Assembly (NCBI RefSeq): GCF_963576615.1
Contig: NC_088711.1
Coordinates: 14,307,869 to 14,371,868, forward strand
Length of the DNA: 64,000 bases
Reading direction: 5' to 3'
DNA from: Watersipora subatra
Lineage: Eukaryota > Bryozoa > Gymnolaemata > Cheilostomatida > Watersiporidae
Shown here: positions 11,631 to 23,300 of the stretch, piece after piece
Numbering within the stretch: the stretch's first letter is position 1
Layout: the number at the start of each line of letters is the position of its first letter
Translations under genes and position numbers: made by a program
Notes under the pieces: model-generated
Databases searched by the model: none
What the model saw: the letters and a program-made list of their open reading frames with translations, nothing else
What the model was told of the DNA's origin: nothing

Positions 11631-12653
11631 TGGCAGCAAGACATAAATTTGATGGCAGCTCACTTCATGAGTGATTTAGAGCATTGCTCATCAGAAGCGC
11701 TCAGAGACTCACAACAATGTAATAATGTTAATACAATAACCAAAATAAAGGTGCTTGTTCAGATACTGGATTATTCCACTCATCTTCTGTGAAAGATCAA
11801 TCCAAATATTTTGCGTTGCATGGTTAATTATTCTATTACAAATATATAAATAGAATGTGAAACTGTTTGTCAGTATCTAAACGATAAACCTACTTGACTT
11901 AAATTTTGTAATGCTAGGAAATAAGATATTACACATTATTCCTAGCCTCTGATTGGTTGTAACATTTTCATCAATGTAAATACAATTCGAAAATCCTACT
12001 ATTTACATTCAGCCTAAAACAAGAAAGTTGTTTGTTGAGTTTGTCAGCTACGTTGCTCAGGTGGGAATAGAAGTTATTTACCAGTATTTGAGTTCATTAG
12101 ATATTTATATCTAGTGATAATAACTCACAGTTTATCATATTTGTTAGTCTGGTAAGTAGAGGTACTGTTACCATGATCAATAGTAGACTGTAGAAAGTAT
12201 CATAGGTTTCAGTCTTGTTTAGGAAAAGATGAGCAGATACCTTTCTTGATGCTCAACCGTGATACTGGTGCAGATACCGTTATTGATACTAAGATAGGAC
12301 ATCTCTACTTTACATACAAGGATGAACTCAGATACATACTGCTAATATACACATCCTGTGGTTAAAATGACTAGATCTCATCATCATGAACAGCAATCCT
12401 TATTGTTATAGATTGCTGCTACAAAACATCAAGTTTAGATGAATTCAAAACATAAAATGCTAGAAAAGAAAAGATCCGTAGGTACAGATATAGCTTCTTG
12501 ACCTACATACCGGCAGCGATGCTAATATTTATACCGGTATGAGGGCATCGATGTTAGTTACAGCGCAGATACCTCGTGCATCTTCAATTTTTATTTAAGT
12601 TTATGTAAGGAGAAATAACTGGGCACAATAGAGATAATTTAAGCAAACACAAA

Positions 12654-13385
12654 ATGTTTAGCGCAGTATTATCGGTTTGTGAAGGTACGAAAGTGAGCAT
12701 TCCGCTCATGGGAACAAAACAGATATTCATGAAGAGGTTTTCATAAAAGGCTGCTACTACTCCTTGTAAGCGACTGCCTATTCTGCTAAAAGAAGTGATT
12801 TATCATAATGTGTTGTTCCTTGAACTGCTAAGCTTTCCCACCGGGCTTCAACCAAACTCAACAGGAGATAGTCGAGGTGAAAATGATATTTAAAAACCCA
12901 TTACCGACCCTCAGAGATGCTACAGCACTGATTTGGTTGTTGAAAACAGATGTAGACTACTTCAACAATGGGGAAAATGTTTTAAGAGATATAGCTCAGC
13001 TCTATAAGCTTGAGCACCATATTGGACACTTTCTACTCTCCACAAAGATTTCAAGTAAGGGAGAAGCCAACCTTTCAAATATAACAATAGGAGAATTAGA
13101 GCTGCTATCCAATTCCTCGTTAGTAGCATAGCTACGCATGGATTAGTCTCATCAACGGACGTTCATAAGGCCAGCTTTTATTCTACAATCAACACTCATA
13201 AAGTAAACAGGATAACTGTTTGGTTTGCTATTGGAAAACTATTGTCACTATTGTCATCCTTAACATCTGTAATATCCGTAACCCTAGAGTTCTGCAAGAA
13301 CAACGCTAATGATGTGAAAGAAAAGTTGTCAAGCAAATGCATAAAAGTCCCTACCGCATGTATTAACCAGTCAAACGATTTATAA
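12654..13385 (+). pseudogene. Unrecognised decayed coding stretch
   Basis: Reading frame stays open in protein-like blocks that switch frame. Frame of 12654 runs MFSAVLSVCEGTKVSIPLMG... to a stop at 12744, then continues (KRLPILLKEVIYHNVLFLEL) to 12893. A second frame is open 12832-13131 (IFKNPLPTLRDATALIWLLK, then LYKLEHHIGHFLLSTK). The first frame opens again 13059-13385 (IQFLVSSIATHGLVSSTDVH). Residue composition is balanced, unlike the repeat-derived frames nearby. I recognise no family. It may be a decayed transposon protein, a pseudogene, or a real gene with small introns; a 36-nt GTAAGG...CAATAG segment at about 13055-13090 would restore frame. Confidence 0.3.
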
Positions 13386-14687
13386 ACTTTACAAACAGAA
13401 AGAGCAACTTTACAAACAGACTTTACTAACGTTGCCGCATAATCATCTTCTATATGAATGTAAAAAAAACCAGGCCTATTACAATAGTGAGTTATGATAA
13501 GCAATTTAAAAAGTTTATAGTTATCTACTAAATGGAAGTAAAGATTGGTAGAGCAAAAGAGAACAGATAAAGATCATTATTGAAGCTTTATTACAAATTG
13601 CTAAAATGTTACTCTAAGAAGCCTACCTAAGAAGATACTAAAACTGTATTGCTGACTTGCTGTCACCTGAACCGAGGCCAGTTAAAAGTAGCCAATTGTT
13701 AACTGTCATTATCAACATGTACTAGCATTCTTTGACTGATAAATTTAGTAGATATGACTCAATAGGAGGGGAGGAACAATCAAAAAATACCATCTAGTAA
13801 GTTTTCCCAATGAAATTGGTGTCCTAGGCGTAACAGATTTTTCTCTATGTTTTTTCTTTAGCAGTTGAAACAATTTCTGATCGTTTTTTAGCTGTAAAAT
13901 GATTTACAACTAAGAGTGTAAACCGAATATATCCTTTTTAAATGCTAAATGATTGAGGTACTTCATAAGTTGGCAGATAAAATTTGGGGTAATATTCACA
14001 TTTTATGGCCTTCAAAAGATATTTGCATGTGAAGGTGTGCACACAAGTCAACCCAGATTTCCGTCTTTAACCTTTCAAGATTTTCAGTTTGCAATTCCAA
14101 CATCATGACATAACTTTCTGAGTAGTCTATAAAACTTAAGAAAGACCAGAAAGATTTGATATTTACAAATATTTATCTTGACTAAAAATAATTTAAATCC
14201 TAGACTTGCAATGATTTTTACTGTGACTAGTTAATGATGATAAAATCATATTTTATCTCACAAACTACATGAACTTGAAAAAATTCCAGTCTATAATAAA
14301 ATGTTTACATAATGCCATACTTTTTAATACAGATATGAATTAAAAGATAAGTGCAAATTAAACAGGCAAACATGAAAAATGAAAGTAAAAAATGAATTTT
14401 TGTTTAAGTCGAAGAGAAAATTTAATTAAACGAGATCATTTTGTAAGAAAGATGGCTTGCGACATTCAGTGAAACTTTAAACTTTACATATGCCTTCTTC
14501 AGCATACAATAGAAAACTGAAAAAATCATACAGCCTTTTACCTGCAACCATAGATTTTTCAACAAGAACTGGATAGCATATGATGGATTCGCTCCATGAT
14601 GGTATTTTTAGGTAGATAATTGACGAAAACTTTTGTTTACTTGTTTGAGGTAATGGTAGACTGGTTTAGAGCACGTCTGATCGGAGT

Positions 14688-14765
14688 TATGTCAGGGAAT
14701 AATTAGACATTGACATTTATGCACGTTTGTGCATAAAAGTCAATTTCTGATGATTTCCTGACATA
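14688..14765. ncRNA. Pre-miRNA-like hairpin
   Basis: Two 37-nt arms with a 4-nt loop (GTTT). Outer arm ends TATGTCAGG/CCTGACATA and inner arm parts ATTGACATTTATGCAC/GTGCATAAAAGTCAAT pair, with five non-Watson-Crick positions, two of them G-T wobbles. Size and scattered mismatches fit an animal miRNA precursor, but a MITE-like palindrome would look the same. No known miRNA seed was recognised. Confidence 0.35.
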
Positions 14766-14768
14766 GTT

Positions 14769-14812
14769 TGTCTCCAAAAAGTCCGAAAAGATTTTAGGAC
14801 TTTTTGAAGACA
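14769..14812. repeat. Second hairpin of a pair
   Basis: Arms TGTCTCCAAAAAGTCC and GGACTTTTTGAAGACA, 16 bp with one mismatch, with a 12-nt loop. It starts only 4 nt after the hairpin at 14688-14765. Confidence 0.5.
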
Positions 14813-15027
14813 GGTTCTAATTGTGATCTAGTTACATTATTCTGAAAACTTTTAAAACTGCAGTCCTGGCTAATTATAAAACTATTTATAACGAAAATGG
14901 TGTGTGGTGAAATATACAGATTGAAACCTGCAACTTGGACCAAAGCTGTATTAAGACTAGCAATTGTTAATATCATAAAAAAATAATCAACGCTCTTTAG
15001 GTGAATCCTACTATTTAAGATGACCCG

Positions 15028-15720
15028 TAAAGGTCCAAACACACTAGGCGATATTTAGTGTGATATCGCGCTGCACTGCGTTAATCTGCACAAGAACTTG
15101 CTCATGCAGAGCGATAACGCTAGACATTCTTTATCACAACTTAATCGCAGGCGAGATGCATTTTGATTGGATGGTTTTTTCCCATAATACAATTTTATGG
15201 CTGGGAATTTTTCCGTATCGATGTTCACCAATGTACAGCAAAAACATTTTGCTTTTTTGTTACAATTGAAACAAACACTCAATTGTACAAAGATTTAATA
15301 AGAGCACACCCAGTCCTATACGACACAACACAGAAATTCCAAAGAAACTCAGCAAAAACCAACATTTGGAAATCAATCGTTGCGCAGGTTGACCATCTTG
15401 AGAATAGTAAAAATTTATTATATTAGAAATTAAAAAAATACTATAAAGTAAACTATATATAAAAATCGTAAAATATTGCTGTTGAGAATAAAGGACCATT
15501 TCTTTTCTTATGTCTTCTTGTAGTGTACAATCCATGAACGTGAGATAGGCCTAATAACAAAAGTGGAAGTTGTTTCACGAAATTTTATTGGCAGTTTGTG
15601 AGCGTGCCTACATTATGGTTTGCTGGTGAATCGCTCAAGTGTGTTTAGGCACATGCCAACGATATATCCGCGCCCCTCATCACGCATGCGATAAAATGGC
15701 TTAGTGTGTTTGGACATTAA
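15028..15720 (+). mobile_element. PIF/Harbinger-like DNA transposon remnant with TAA target duplication
   Basis: The ends are inverted repeats sharing GTCCAAACACACTA: left from 15031 (AGGTCCAAACACACTAGGCG) and right, read inwards from 15717, ATGTCCAAACACACTAAGCC. Both sides are bordered by TAA (15028-15030 and 15718-15720), the 3-bp target duplication typical of PIF/Harbinger. The element of 687 bp carries a MADF-domain fragment (separate entry), fitting a family whose second protein is Myb/SANT/MADF-like. No transposase is left. Confidence 0.65.
15265..15423 (+). pseudogene. MADF-domain fragment inside the transposon
   Basis: The open frame contains LYKDLIRAHPVLYDTTQKF followed by KTNIWKSIVAQ, which matches the first helix and second-helix Trp of MADF (Myb/SANT-like, Adf-1 type) DNA-binding domains. 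Only the N-terminal half of the roughly 85-residue domain is present before the frame ends at 15424. Upstream residues in the same frame look non-coding. In Harbinger elements such proteins partner the transposase. An alternative is an exon of a host MADF gene captured by the element. Confidence 0.55.
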
Positions 15721-16508
15721 CTGATTATGCTATAACTTCAAACTTCTCGGTCATATACTCATTCGCAAAATCCAACTTACATACATATGCCCATAAGAAG
15801 CATAGCTCTTTTTATCGACATCCCCATGTGCTTGTCTTATTAAATTAATAAAATCTTTTGGATAAATACATCAGAATTTATTTCTGTATAGATGAAAAAA
15901 TCATTGAAATAATTCAAAAAAAATTTCGAACATCTTTATGTTAGTTGTGTTGTAAGCCAGCCACCATCACATGAGCAAGCCCCATTTAGTCATACAAAAT
16001 GGCTGAGTTGATGAAGTGTTCATTTTGGGAATCTTCAATCACTGATCGCGCAAGCACTGGTTGTTTCACGAGAATTGTAGAGGTAGGTGCAGAGGTAAGG
16101 GAAGTGCAGCAGATCAGGTAAAGTGGGTGAGGTACAGAACCAAGCAAGGTGCAAGAGTACGCAAGGCTGATCAATATATTAGGTGCAGGAGGTGAAAAGT
16201 GAAATTAGATGAGGTGCTAACATAGGCGGTGCTAGAGTAGGTGAATAAATAGCTTTGATTAAGTAAACCCATTTAAAGGAGGAAGAAGAGATGCTGAATA
16301 ATTGGTGCTACCAAAGTGATAGGAGGAACTAGCAATCGAGATTGGTAATTCGAAAGTAGTACAAAAAAACATAGTGATGGAACGCTACTGCGCCTCAAAG
16401 TTCCATTTACTCATATGACATGGTACAGGCCACATACCACGAACCATACATACTCAAATGACACTACACACGTTTTGCTTGATTGATGCGTTGCTTTAAA
16501 ATAAAAAT

Positions 16509-17104
16509 AATCAACTTATTTAGAGCGTTACCTGAGCCAATCATATTATCTCAATAACCGCAGACTTGAAAATGTTAATACTCACCCATATCTTGGCATA
16601 GAATTTAATTACGATTTAAAATGGAGCGCACACATAAATAAAATTGTTGCTAAATCAACCAGTCTTTTGGGTATGCTGTGGCGAGTGTTAAAATCGGCCG
16701 ATACAAGAACCAGGCAGTTGGCATATTACACTCTCATAAGACCAATTTTAGAATATGGTTGCGTAGCATGGGACCCTTATTTTGATAAAGACATCAAACA
16801 ACTAGAAAAGTTACAAAATAAGGCTGTGAAATTCATCTTTGATTTACGAGGGCAAGTTAGCTACACTGCTATAAAGGAGAGTAGTAATATACAATTGCTA
16901 AAAGATAGACGAAAGGAATTAAGAGTGAATTTGTTTTGCAAAGCTACAGCCAGTGGGGTGATTAAAGATACATATAAGCAAGAGCCCGAACAAATCTATA
17001 ATACTCGTCAAGAGGGAGGGTTGTATGTACCATCAATAAAAACCAAAGCTTATTTTAATTCTTTCTGGCCTAGAACCACTCGAGAAATCAGAGATGGAAT
17101 TTGA
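16509..17104 (+). pseudogene. 5'-truncated LINE: C-terminal part of reverse transcriptase
   Basis: An open frame from just after a TAA (about 16506) to the TGA at 17102-17104. The protein shows the region after the RT catalytic core in jockey/CR1/I-type LINEs: NVNTHPYLGIEF, then WSAHINKIV, LLGMLWRVL, then YYTLIRPILEYGCVAWDPY and LEKLQNKAVKF, ending FWPRTTREIRDGI. The catalytic YxDD block and endonuclease are missing, so this is a dead 5' truncation. It is the only stretch of the gene-poor region with a clear protein match. About 150 nt of likely 3' UTR follow, ending in T-rich sequence near 17240. Confidence 0.85.
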
Positions 17105-20100
17105 TAATTTCGGCACACCCTTTTTGGCAACTTTTGGCCCGGGGACATTGTAATCAATGTTGTATTTATATCATTGTAAATATTTTGTATATGGCATTTG
17201 ATTCATTAATTCATTTTCTTTTTTTTTTGTTTTTTTTGATTCACATAGCAGTATTAGAGATAGATATTATATGATGTAAATATGAAATATCGAAGGAATA
17301 TTGTTGCAATACTCTTTAGATACAAATACAAGCCGAAAGCAAAATTAAAAACACTGAAAAAAGGGAAGAAGGGGAGGAGAGAGGAAGGAAAGGAGGAAGG
17401 GAAGGGAAAATTTTTGCTGGTATACTGTTTAAAATAAAGAGTTCCCACGTATTTTGCCTCCTGCGTGAGGCTTTCAGTGGGAAAAACCCGATCCGATACC
17501 TAGTCAAAAACAAATAAAATTTAAACAGGCAGGTACAGCCATTAAAACCAGACTGTCGATGAAAACTTGAAGTATATTCTTTGAGCAAATCAACGCTTAA
17601 GCAGAGCAAAAGATTATAAAATTATGAGTTTTTAAAGTAGCTTGGCTAATAATTCCTGTGTAAATCTAATGAAACATTAATTAGTGTTTAACATTTAGCA
17701 TATGTGAATTAACGAAAAGTATGATTTGAAACTGGTATATAAAGCTTATACCTGGTATATGAAACTAACTGGTGTATGAAAATATATGACGCACTAGAGA
17801 TACTTCACAATATAACTACGTACTAAATACGGTAGTACTAAATACATTTACAGTACGACAATACGTACTTGTACTTGGGTTCGCTAGTAAATAACCAATA
17901 GACCTGTGCCTTTGCTGTACACTTAATATATCAGTAGCTAAAATTTTATGTCATAGAGCCAAAGCAAATCTTGGACCTAGGACTTGTTAGAATTATGGTC
18001 ATATAAAAAATAGCTGTGTTTTCTTCTACGTTTATGGCTATGATTTCATATTTTACAGATGGGTCTCTTCATGATCTGCATAGCCCCGTTAAAAATGGTC
18101 GATTGATGTGGTCTTATTCGGCAATGACGATAGAAAAACCTAAGATGTTATGTAGCAAAGGCTATAGGTCATGAGTTATAGCCTATGAGCCAAATAGCCT
18201 TATGATAATTCAATATCGGAAAAAAAATTTGACAACGGCAGTAACAAGTGCGTAATAATAAGATTTCAAGATAACATAGTTTTCTTTGGCAATACAAAAT
18301 TTTTTTTAAGACGTTGGCATTAATAGCAAATGTTTTGAGAGTAATTGATAAACTATTTTAAAAAATCAGTTTCAACAAAAATTATTAAAGTTGTTATTTA
18401 TTTAAAATTTAATTGTAAAAGTTACTGTGCATTCGCAGTTTTACTTTCGGTTCCGTAATGTTGTCGCAACTTGCTTCTATTTATTAAAGTCGGAGTTGGT
18501 TTTTTTTCTAGTCTGTCAAATAAAGCGCATCGTGCTGACACTATTTCAAATACCGAACGATTTTACAAAAGCTTAGCTAAAAGTCTAAAGGATTCAAGGG
18601 CTATTGATTTTCGAGGCTAAACTTATATAGCTGGAGTCGCCGTCACCTAAGCGATAAGTAATCAGGAACACAGCGGAGACTATTTGAATAGTACTAACAA
18701 GCGGGCATTGTACTGGTTTACTAACAATTGGTCTTGTTGGATAAGGTAAGAAAATAGTTTTAAACTTGACGGTGCATACTTTTTCAGTTTTAAATATTTA
18801 TTGGATCTTCGTCTGAGAATAATGAGCTCAATTACGATTACAAAAAAAATTGACAGTTGAGTAGTTGAAACTGTTAAGGGACTAACGATTGAAAATTGTG
18901 CTATCTTTCAATTTTTATTTAGTTAAATTACCTTAAACTTTTAAAGAGTTGGCTCTTATTTTTGGTATAATTTTTTTTATTTATATCACAACAAAACATT
19001 ATCTGCTATAAAATGTTTTCTTGATAGAAAACACTTCTGCTACATTTTACGTGGCCATGCTAAACTTTTTTCATTTTATTTTTGCTAGTTTTGGTTTTGC
19101 ATCACAACCCATTACAATGTGTTTGGTTATATTTTGATGGCTGTCATCGGTTTTTTTCTTCTGGCAATTAACAAACAGTACAGCGCATTTATTCAGGCTT
19201 ATGCATATTCCGTTTCACTGGCGCTAGTGTGCTCCTTCATATATACAGTGTATATGGTTGAATTAATTTGATTAACAGTAGCAGAGACGTGCATGTCGTT
19301 TGTAAATGTCCACTGTCTGTCTTCGTGTGTAAATGGCGGGCTTCTATATATTTTGTTACAAACTATGCCCATGTCGACTGTGTCTTACTTTTTTTTATTT
19401 TGAACCTCTGCAAAAGCTACAGTTCGTATCTTTCAGCTGCTTGATCTATATTAGTTGCCTTACGCTCCTTGAAATCTCCGTATAACATGAAATTCCATTT
19501 CCCGAAAAATATCCAAACAACAATGCTTCACTAGACTAGTTAAATCAAAAAGTTGCATTGTAAACTAGTGGATGCACAGTTTTTGTAATTGTGTGGGATT
19601 AATAAGAAAGAATGTTTCAAGTTTGTCAGTTTGTCCTGGGAACTTGCACTCAGCTTAAACCAGCTCATTTATATGCTTTAAGAAAACCTAGTAACTCCCT
19701 TGTTTTTTGCAAGATGATTCATTATTATGAGTAAAAGATATTTACAAAAAATGTTAGTTAGAACAGAACTTTAATTGGAAAAACATATTCATCAGATTCA
19801 GTGCTTCAATAAGGAGTCGATCATTTGTTTTTTTCTTTGGTAGTAAAATACATAAACTTGTATAGATGTATTGTGCAATATATGAATTATCACCAAAAGT
19901 TAATAAAAACAGGTTAGAATGTGTCATATTTGCATTATACATGAGTGGTCAACTCGTTTGATCTTATTTGATGTCATGTGATTTAAGCAGTTTAGAATTA
20001 GCTGTCATGCCTGACCTCTATAACATAAAATTGAAATTTTGTTCGAAAGGTTCGACAGAACTTCTATTTTATCTTATGCCAACTTGGTTATATAGATAGA

Positions 20101-20360
20101 TCGCCATATATCACGTCTGAGCACTGCATTTAAACTCTTCGCGATCTCATCGTATTGCATCCTGTTTACATACCCGGTCAAATCATCTTGTTGAACTCAC
20201 TGCTCTCTGTAGAGTGACCGAGTGTAATTCAAATATAGTTTGCTTTGTGTTCTATTGTAGATAACAAAGAATAAAGATTCATTGCTGTGCCTTCTTTGTC
20301 GTATAAGACATACCATCTGCAGGACAGTAACATCAGATATTTCGACAGACGACCGTCGCA
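17105..20360. other. Gene-poor stretch upstream of the zinc transporter
   Basis: LINE 3' end up to about 17240, then AT-rich sequence with T runs. No gene, array or element recognised. The promoter of the zinc transporter must lie in its last part; an acceptor-like TTGTGTTCTATTGTAG ends at about 20260, so part of the 5' UTR may be spliced. No clear TATA box. Confidence 0.5.
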
Positions 20361-23300
20361 ATGGGCAAGTTCACGGGCAAGGCTTGTCGGCTTATAACCA
20401 TGCTGACTATGACATTCAGCTATTTTTTAGTAGAGCTAGTAGTCGGATATGCAACAGGATCTCTAGCCCTTGTTGCTGACTCTTTTCACATGCTGTCTGA
20501 TGTCGTTGCTCTCATCGTCGGCCTCATTTCTGTCAAGGTGAGATGGTCATCAGCTTTATGTGCAGGCAACTGTGACATTTTTGCAAGTTACGTGCAAACT
20601 GTTTTTCCAAGGATATCCAATACCTAATCTCTGTGCAATATAGTCTTATCATAACACTGTTGCGGATCATTTTTCCCATGAATTATAAAATGGAAGAGTG
20701 TATGCAACTTTTATTACAGTTTCCTAGACTTATCCAAAAAGTGCCCTGGAAACTATACATTGCTCAAGAAATATACATTTATAGTTTCCACCATTCAAAT
20801 GGCCAACTTTCACAGTTTATGTTATAGCTATACGAAGCTAATCCTTGAGCAATACGTTCATCTGCAGTGTCAATGTGCCCCTTCCCCAGACATGAACTTG
20901 TGCGTGGTATAGAGTTAGCTACGGTGAATGGTTTGTCTGTATTTGTTGACCTCTGAATGTTTCCGTAAATTAATGTTGTTTGTCTCGCAACCACCAGGAA
21001 GTTTGTACCGAGTGAGCGCTGTTTTTGTTGACAAACATTCTTACAAAAAATCTGCCTGAATGTGCAGGAGTAGCCACATAGTTTAGAGACGAATAATACA
21101 TACTTCTTGCATAATCTGTTTTCGCCAGTGACGCAATAAACATAGTAGCGGAATCATGTCGTTGAGGTATTAGCCTCTCCAGGGAGGCGAAACTCGTTGC
21201 GTAATTAAATTTTGACAGCTCAATGCTAATAGAATTATGAGAAAGTTCCTTGTTCTATCATACAGCCTTGCAATGTGTTTTTTGTTTGCAGTATTCAAAA
21301 AAAGGCTCTTCCAAAAAGAATACATTTGGCTGGGCTCGCGCCGAGGTCCTCGGAGCTATGGTCAATGCGGTTTTCCTGGTTGCCTTGTGTTTCACAATAT
21401 TTGTGGAGGCTATTCAGCGAATAGTAGAAACTGAGGGTATAACAGAGCCCAAGCTGCTCCTTATTGTTGGTTCCATCGGCCTCCTCGTCAACATTATAGG
21501 CCTTTTGCTTTTCGGCAACCAAGGTGAGTCAGGGTGACTTTCTGTGGAGGTTTTCTCAAAATGTACACTATTAGGCTATTGTTTTTCGAGGAAATGCTTT
21601 ACTTGTATGATATGTGAGAAGTATTATGTTTATTTATGTAGGTTCGGTTACATGGGACGGAGGGTAGTGACTAGTTAATGCATTCTTTCAAGTCTTCCCT
21701 AGCAGCTTCAGCTCGATAATACGGATTTTGATGCTTAACGTGTATCTTAGAATCACTAAACTATAAGAAAATGCATGAAACTACAAAATATCTATCAAAA
21801 AATATTGAATAACAATCATTTCCTGTTTAACTTGAAAGTGCTATCATTTTTCCTTTAATTCTGATAGTGGACCAACTTAAGGTTTAGTAGATACACCCAA
21901 CATACTCCTTGTGTCTCTAGTGAGGATGCCTAAACCTTGGCTCTGCTCCTACTATGAGTGTGCTATTTACTTACTCTATCTGCATTAATAAAAACCTGCT
22001 GCCAAAATAAAGCAAGCATAACCTATAAAAAGCCAACACTGGCAGCCTTTGTGTATTACCCATGCTGAGTAGAGGTAGTGAGCATTGCCCTGGACACCTC
22101 TTCTTAAAGATGTAGCCCCTGATACACCCATGGTTATGAGTGCTGTCTAGGTCAAAATGTCTGGACTGAGCAGAATTGTAACAAAGCATCTGCCAGAACT
22201 AATGCTATTCCTGTATTGAATAGCTACATGAACGGAACATTCTTCCGGAACATTCTTTTCCTTATAATCACAAACGTAACCCTTTCGCAATATCTTTTGT
22301 TTTGAGGTGAGCTTCTGCAGGCTTGTTTTGTGGTCTTGTCACTGGTCACTGAATGTTTTTAATGACTGCGTATAGTTCTTGGTTATGTTAATCCTCGCAT
22401 TAAAGTCCTTGACTAAGGGAGCCACTGACGATGATTTTAAGATAGAATGTTCACTTCTGAAAAACTTTCATCGATCTCTACAATAACCTATAAATAACCA
22501 TAAAATTACAATTCAGTATCAAATAGTTGTTGATAAAATAGTCTATCATAGTATGGCATCATTTCAACTTGATGAGGTTCCATTTGTATGATTGCTTACA
22601 GACAAATATATATTCCATCCATTGCTAGCTCACTAATACACGCATCAGCTAAGTTGTTGTAAAGCGTAGTAATCATTTGACCAGAGCGAGACGAATGATC
22701 GATGATTGGCATTTTAGCAACAATTTTTTCCAGTCTCCGTGACATCTAGACCAACATTATCAAATATATTTATCAGTGGGTACTTATCTTGCATTAGCTG
22801 CAATCTGTTTGGTTCATATATCCTGCCTACTCAATGCAATGCGGATCTGCTTGAGATTGTTTTGGTTGTTCAAAGGAAATTAGTTAATATTGTTAACATG
22901 TGCTCTATACCTGTTGCAAGCATTGCTTTTTTGACAACAATCTGTGGGAAAGGTATGTGTCAAAAAGGCTTCAGGGTCTTATCGTTAGTTTTGTATCATG
23001 AATGTAGTGCATGCGATGATGTTTCAGATCACGGCCACTCTCACGGCGGAGGAGGTAGTCACAGTCATGGGGGTGGTTCACACAGCCACAACAAGAAAAA
23101 TAACAAGGAAAATCAAAATCACGAAGCTCACCCCCTAACAGCCGCAGCAGGTAAGATAGATATGGAACTCTCTCCAAAGATGCAAGGCTTGTAAAATAAC
23201 AATGGGATAGCATTATACTGATGTACAATTATCACAAGTAAAGCTACTAGCATTATTCTGATAACTTGGTTAGTGAGAACTTGGCGACATAAATTTATGG

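Noticed and set aside
14942..14994. Other first-exon candidate (MILTIASLNTALVQVA) on the minus strand
   Set aside because: Phase would fit, but the donor (GTTTCA) and start context are poor.
19640..19655. Metal-response element core TGCACTC upstream of the zinc transporter
   Set aside because: A 7-bp core about 700 bp from the start codon is expected by chance; no cluster seen.
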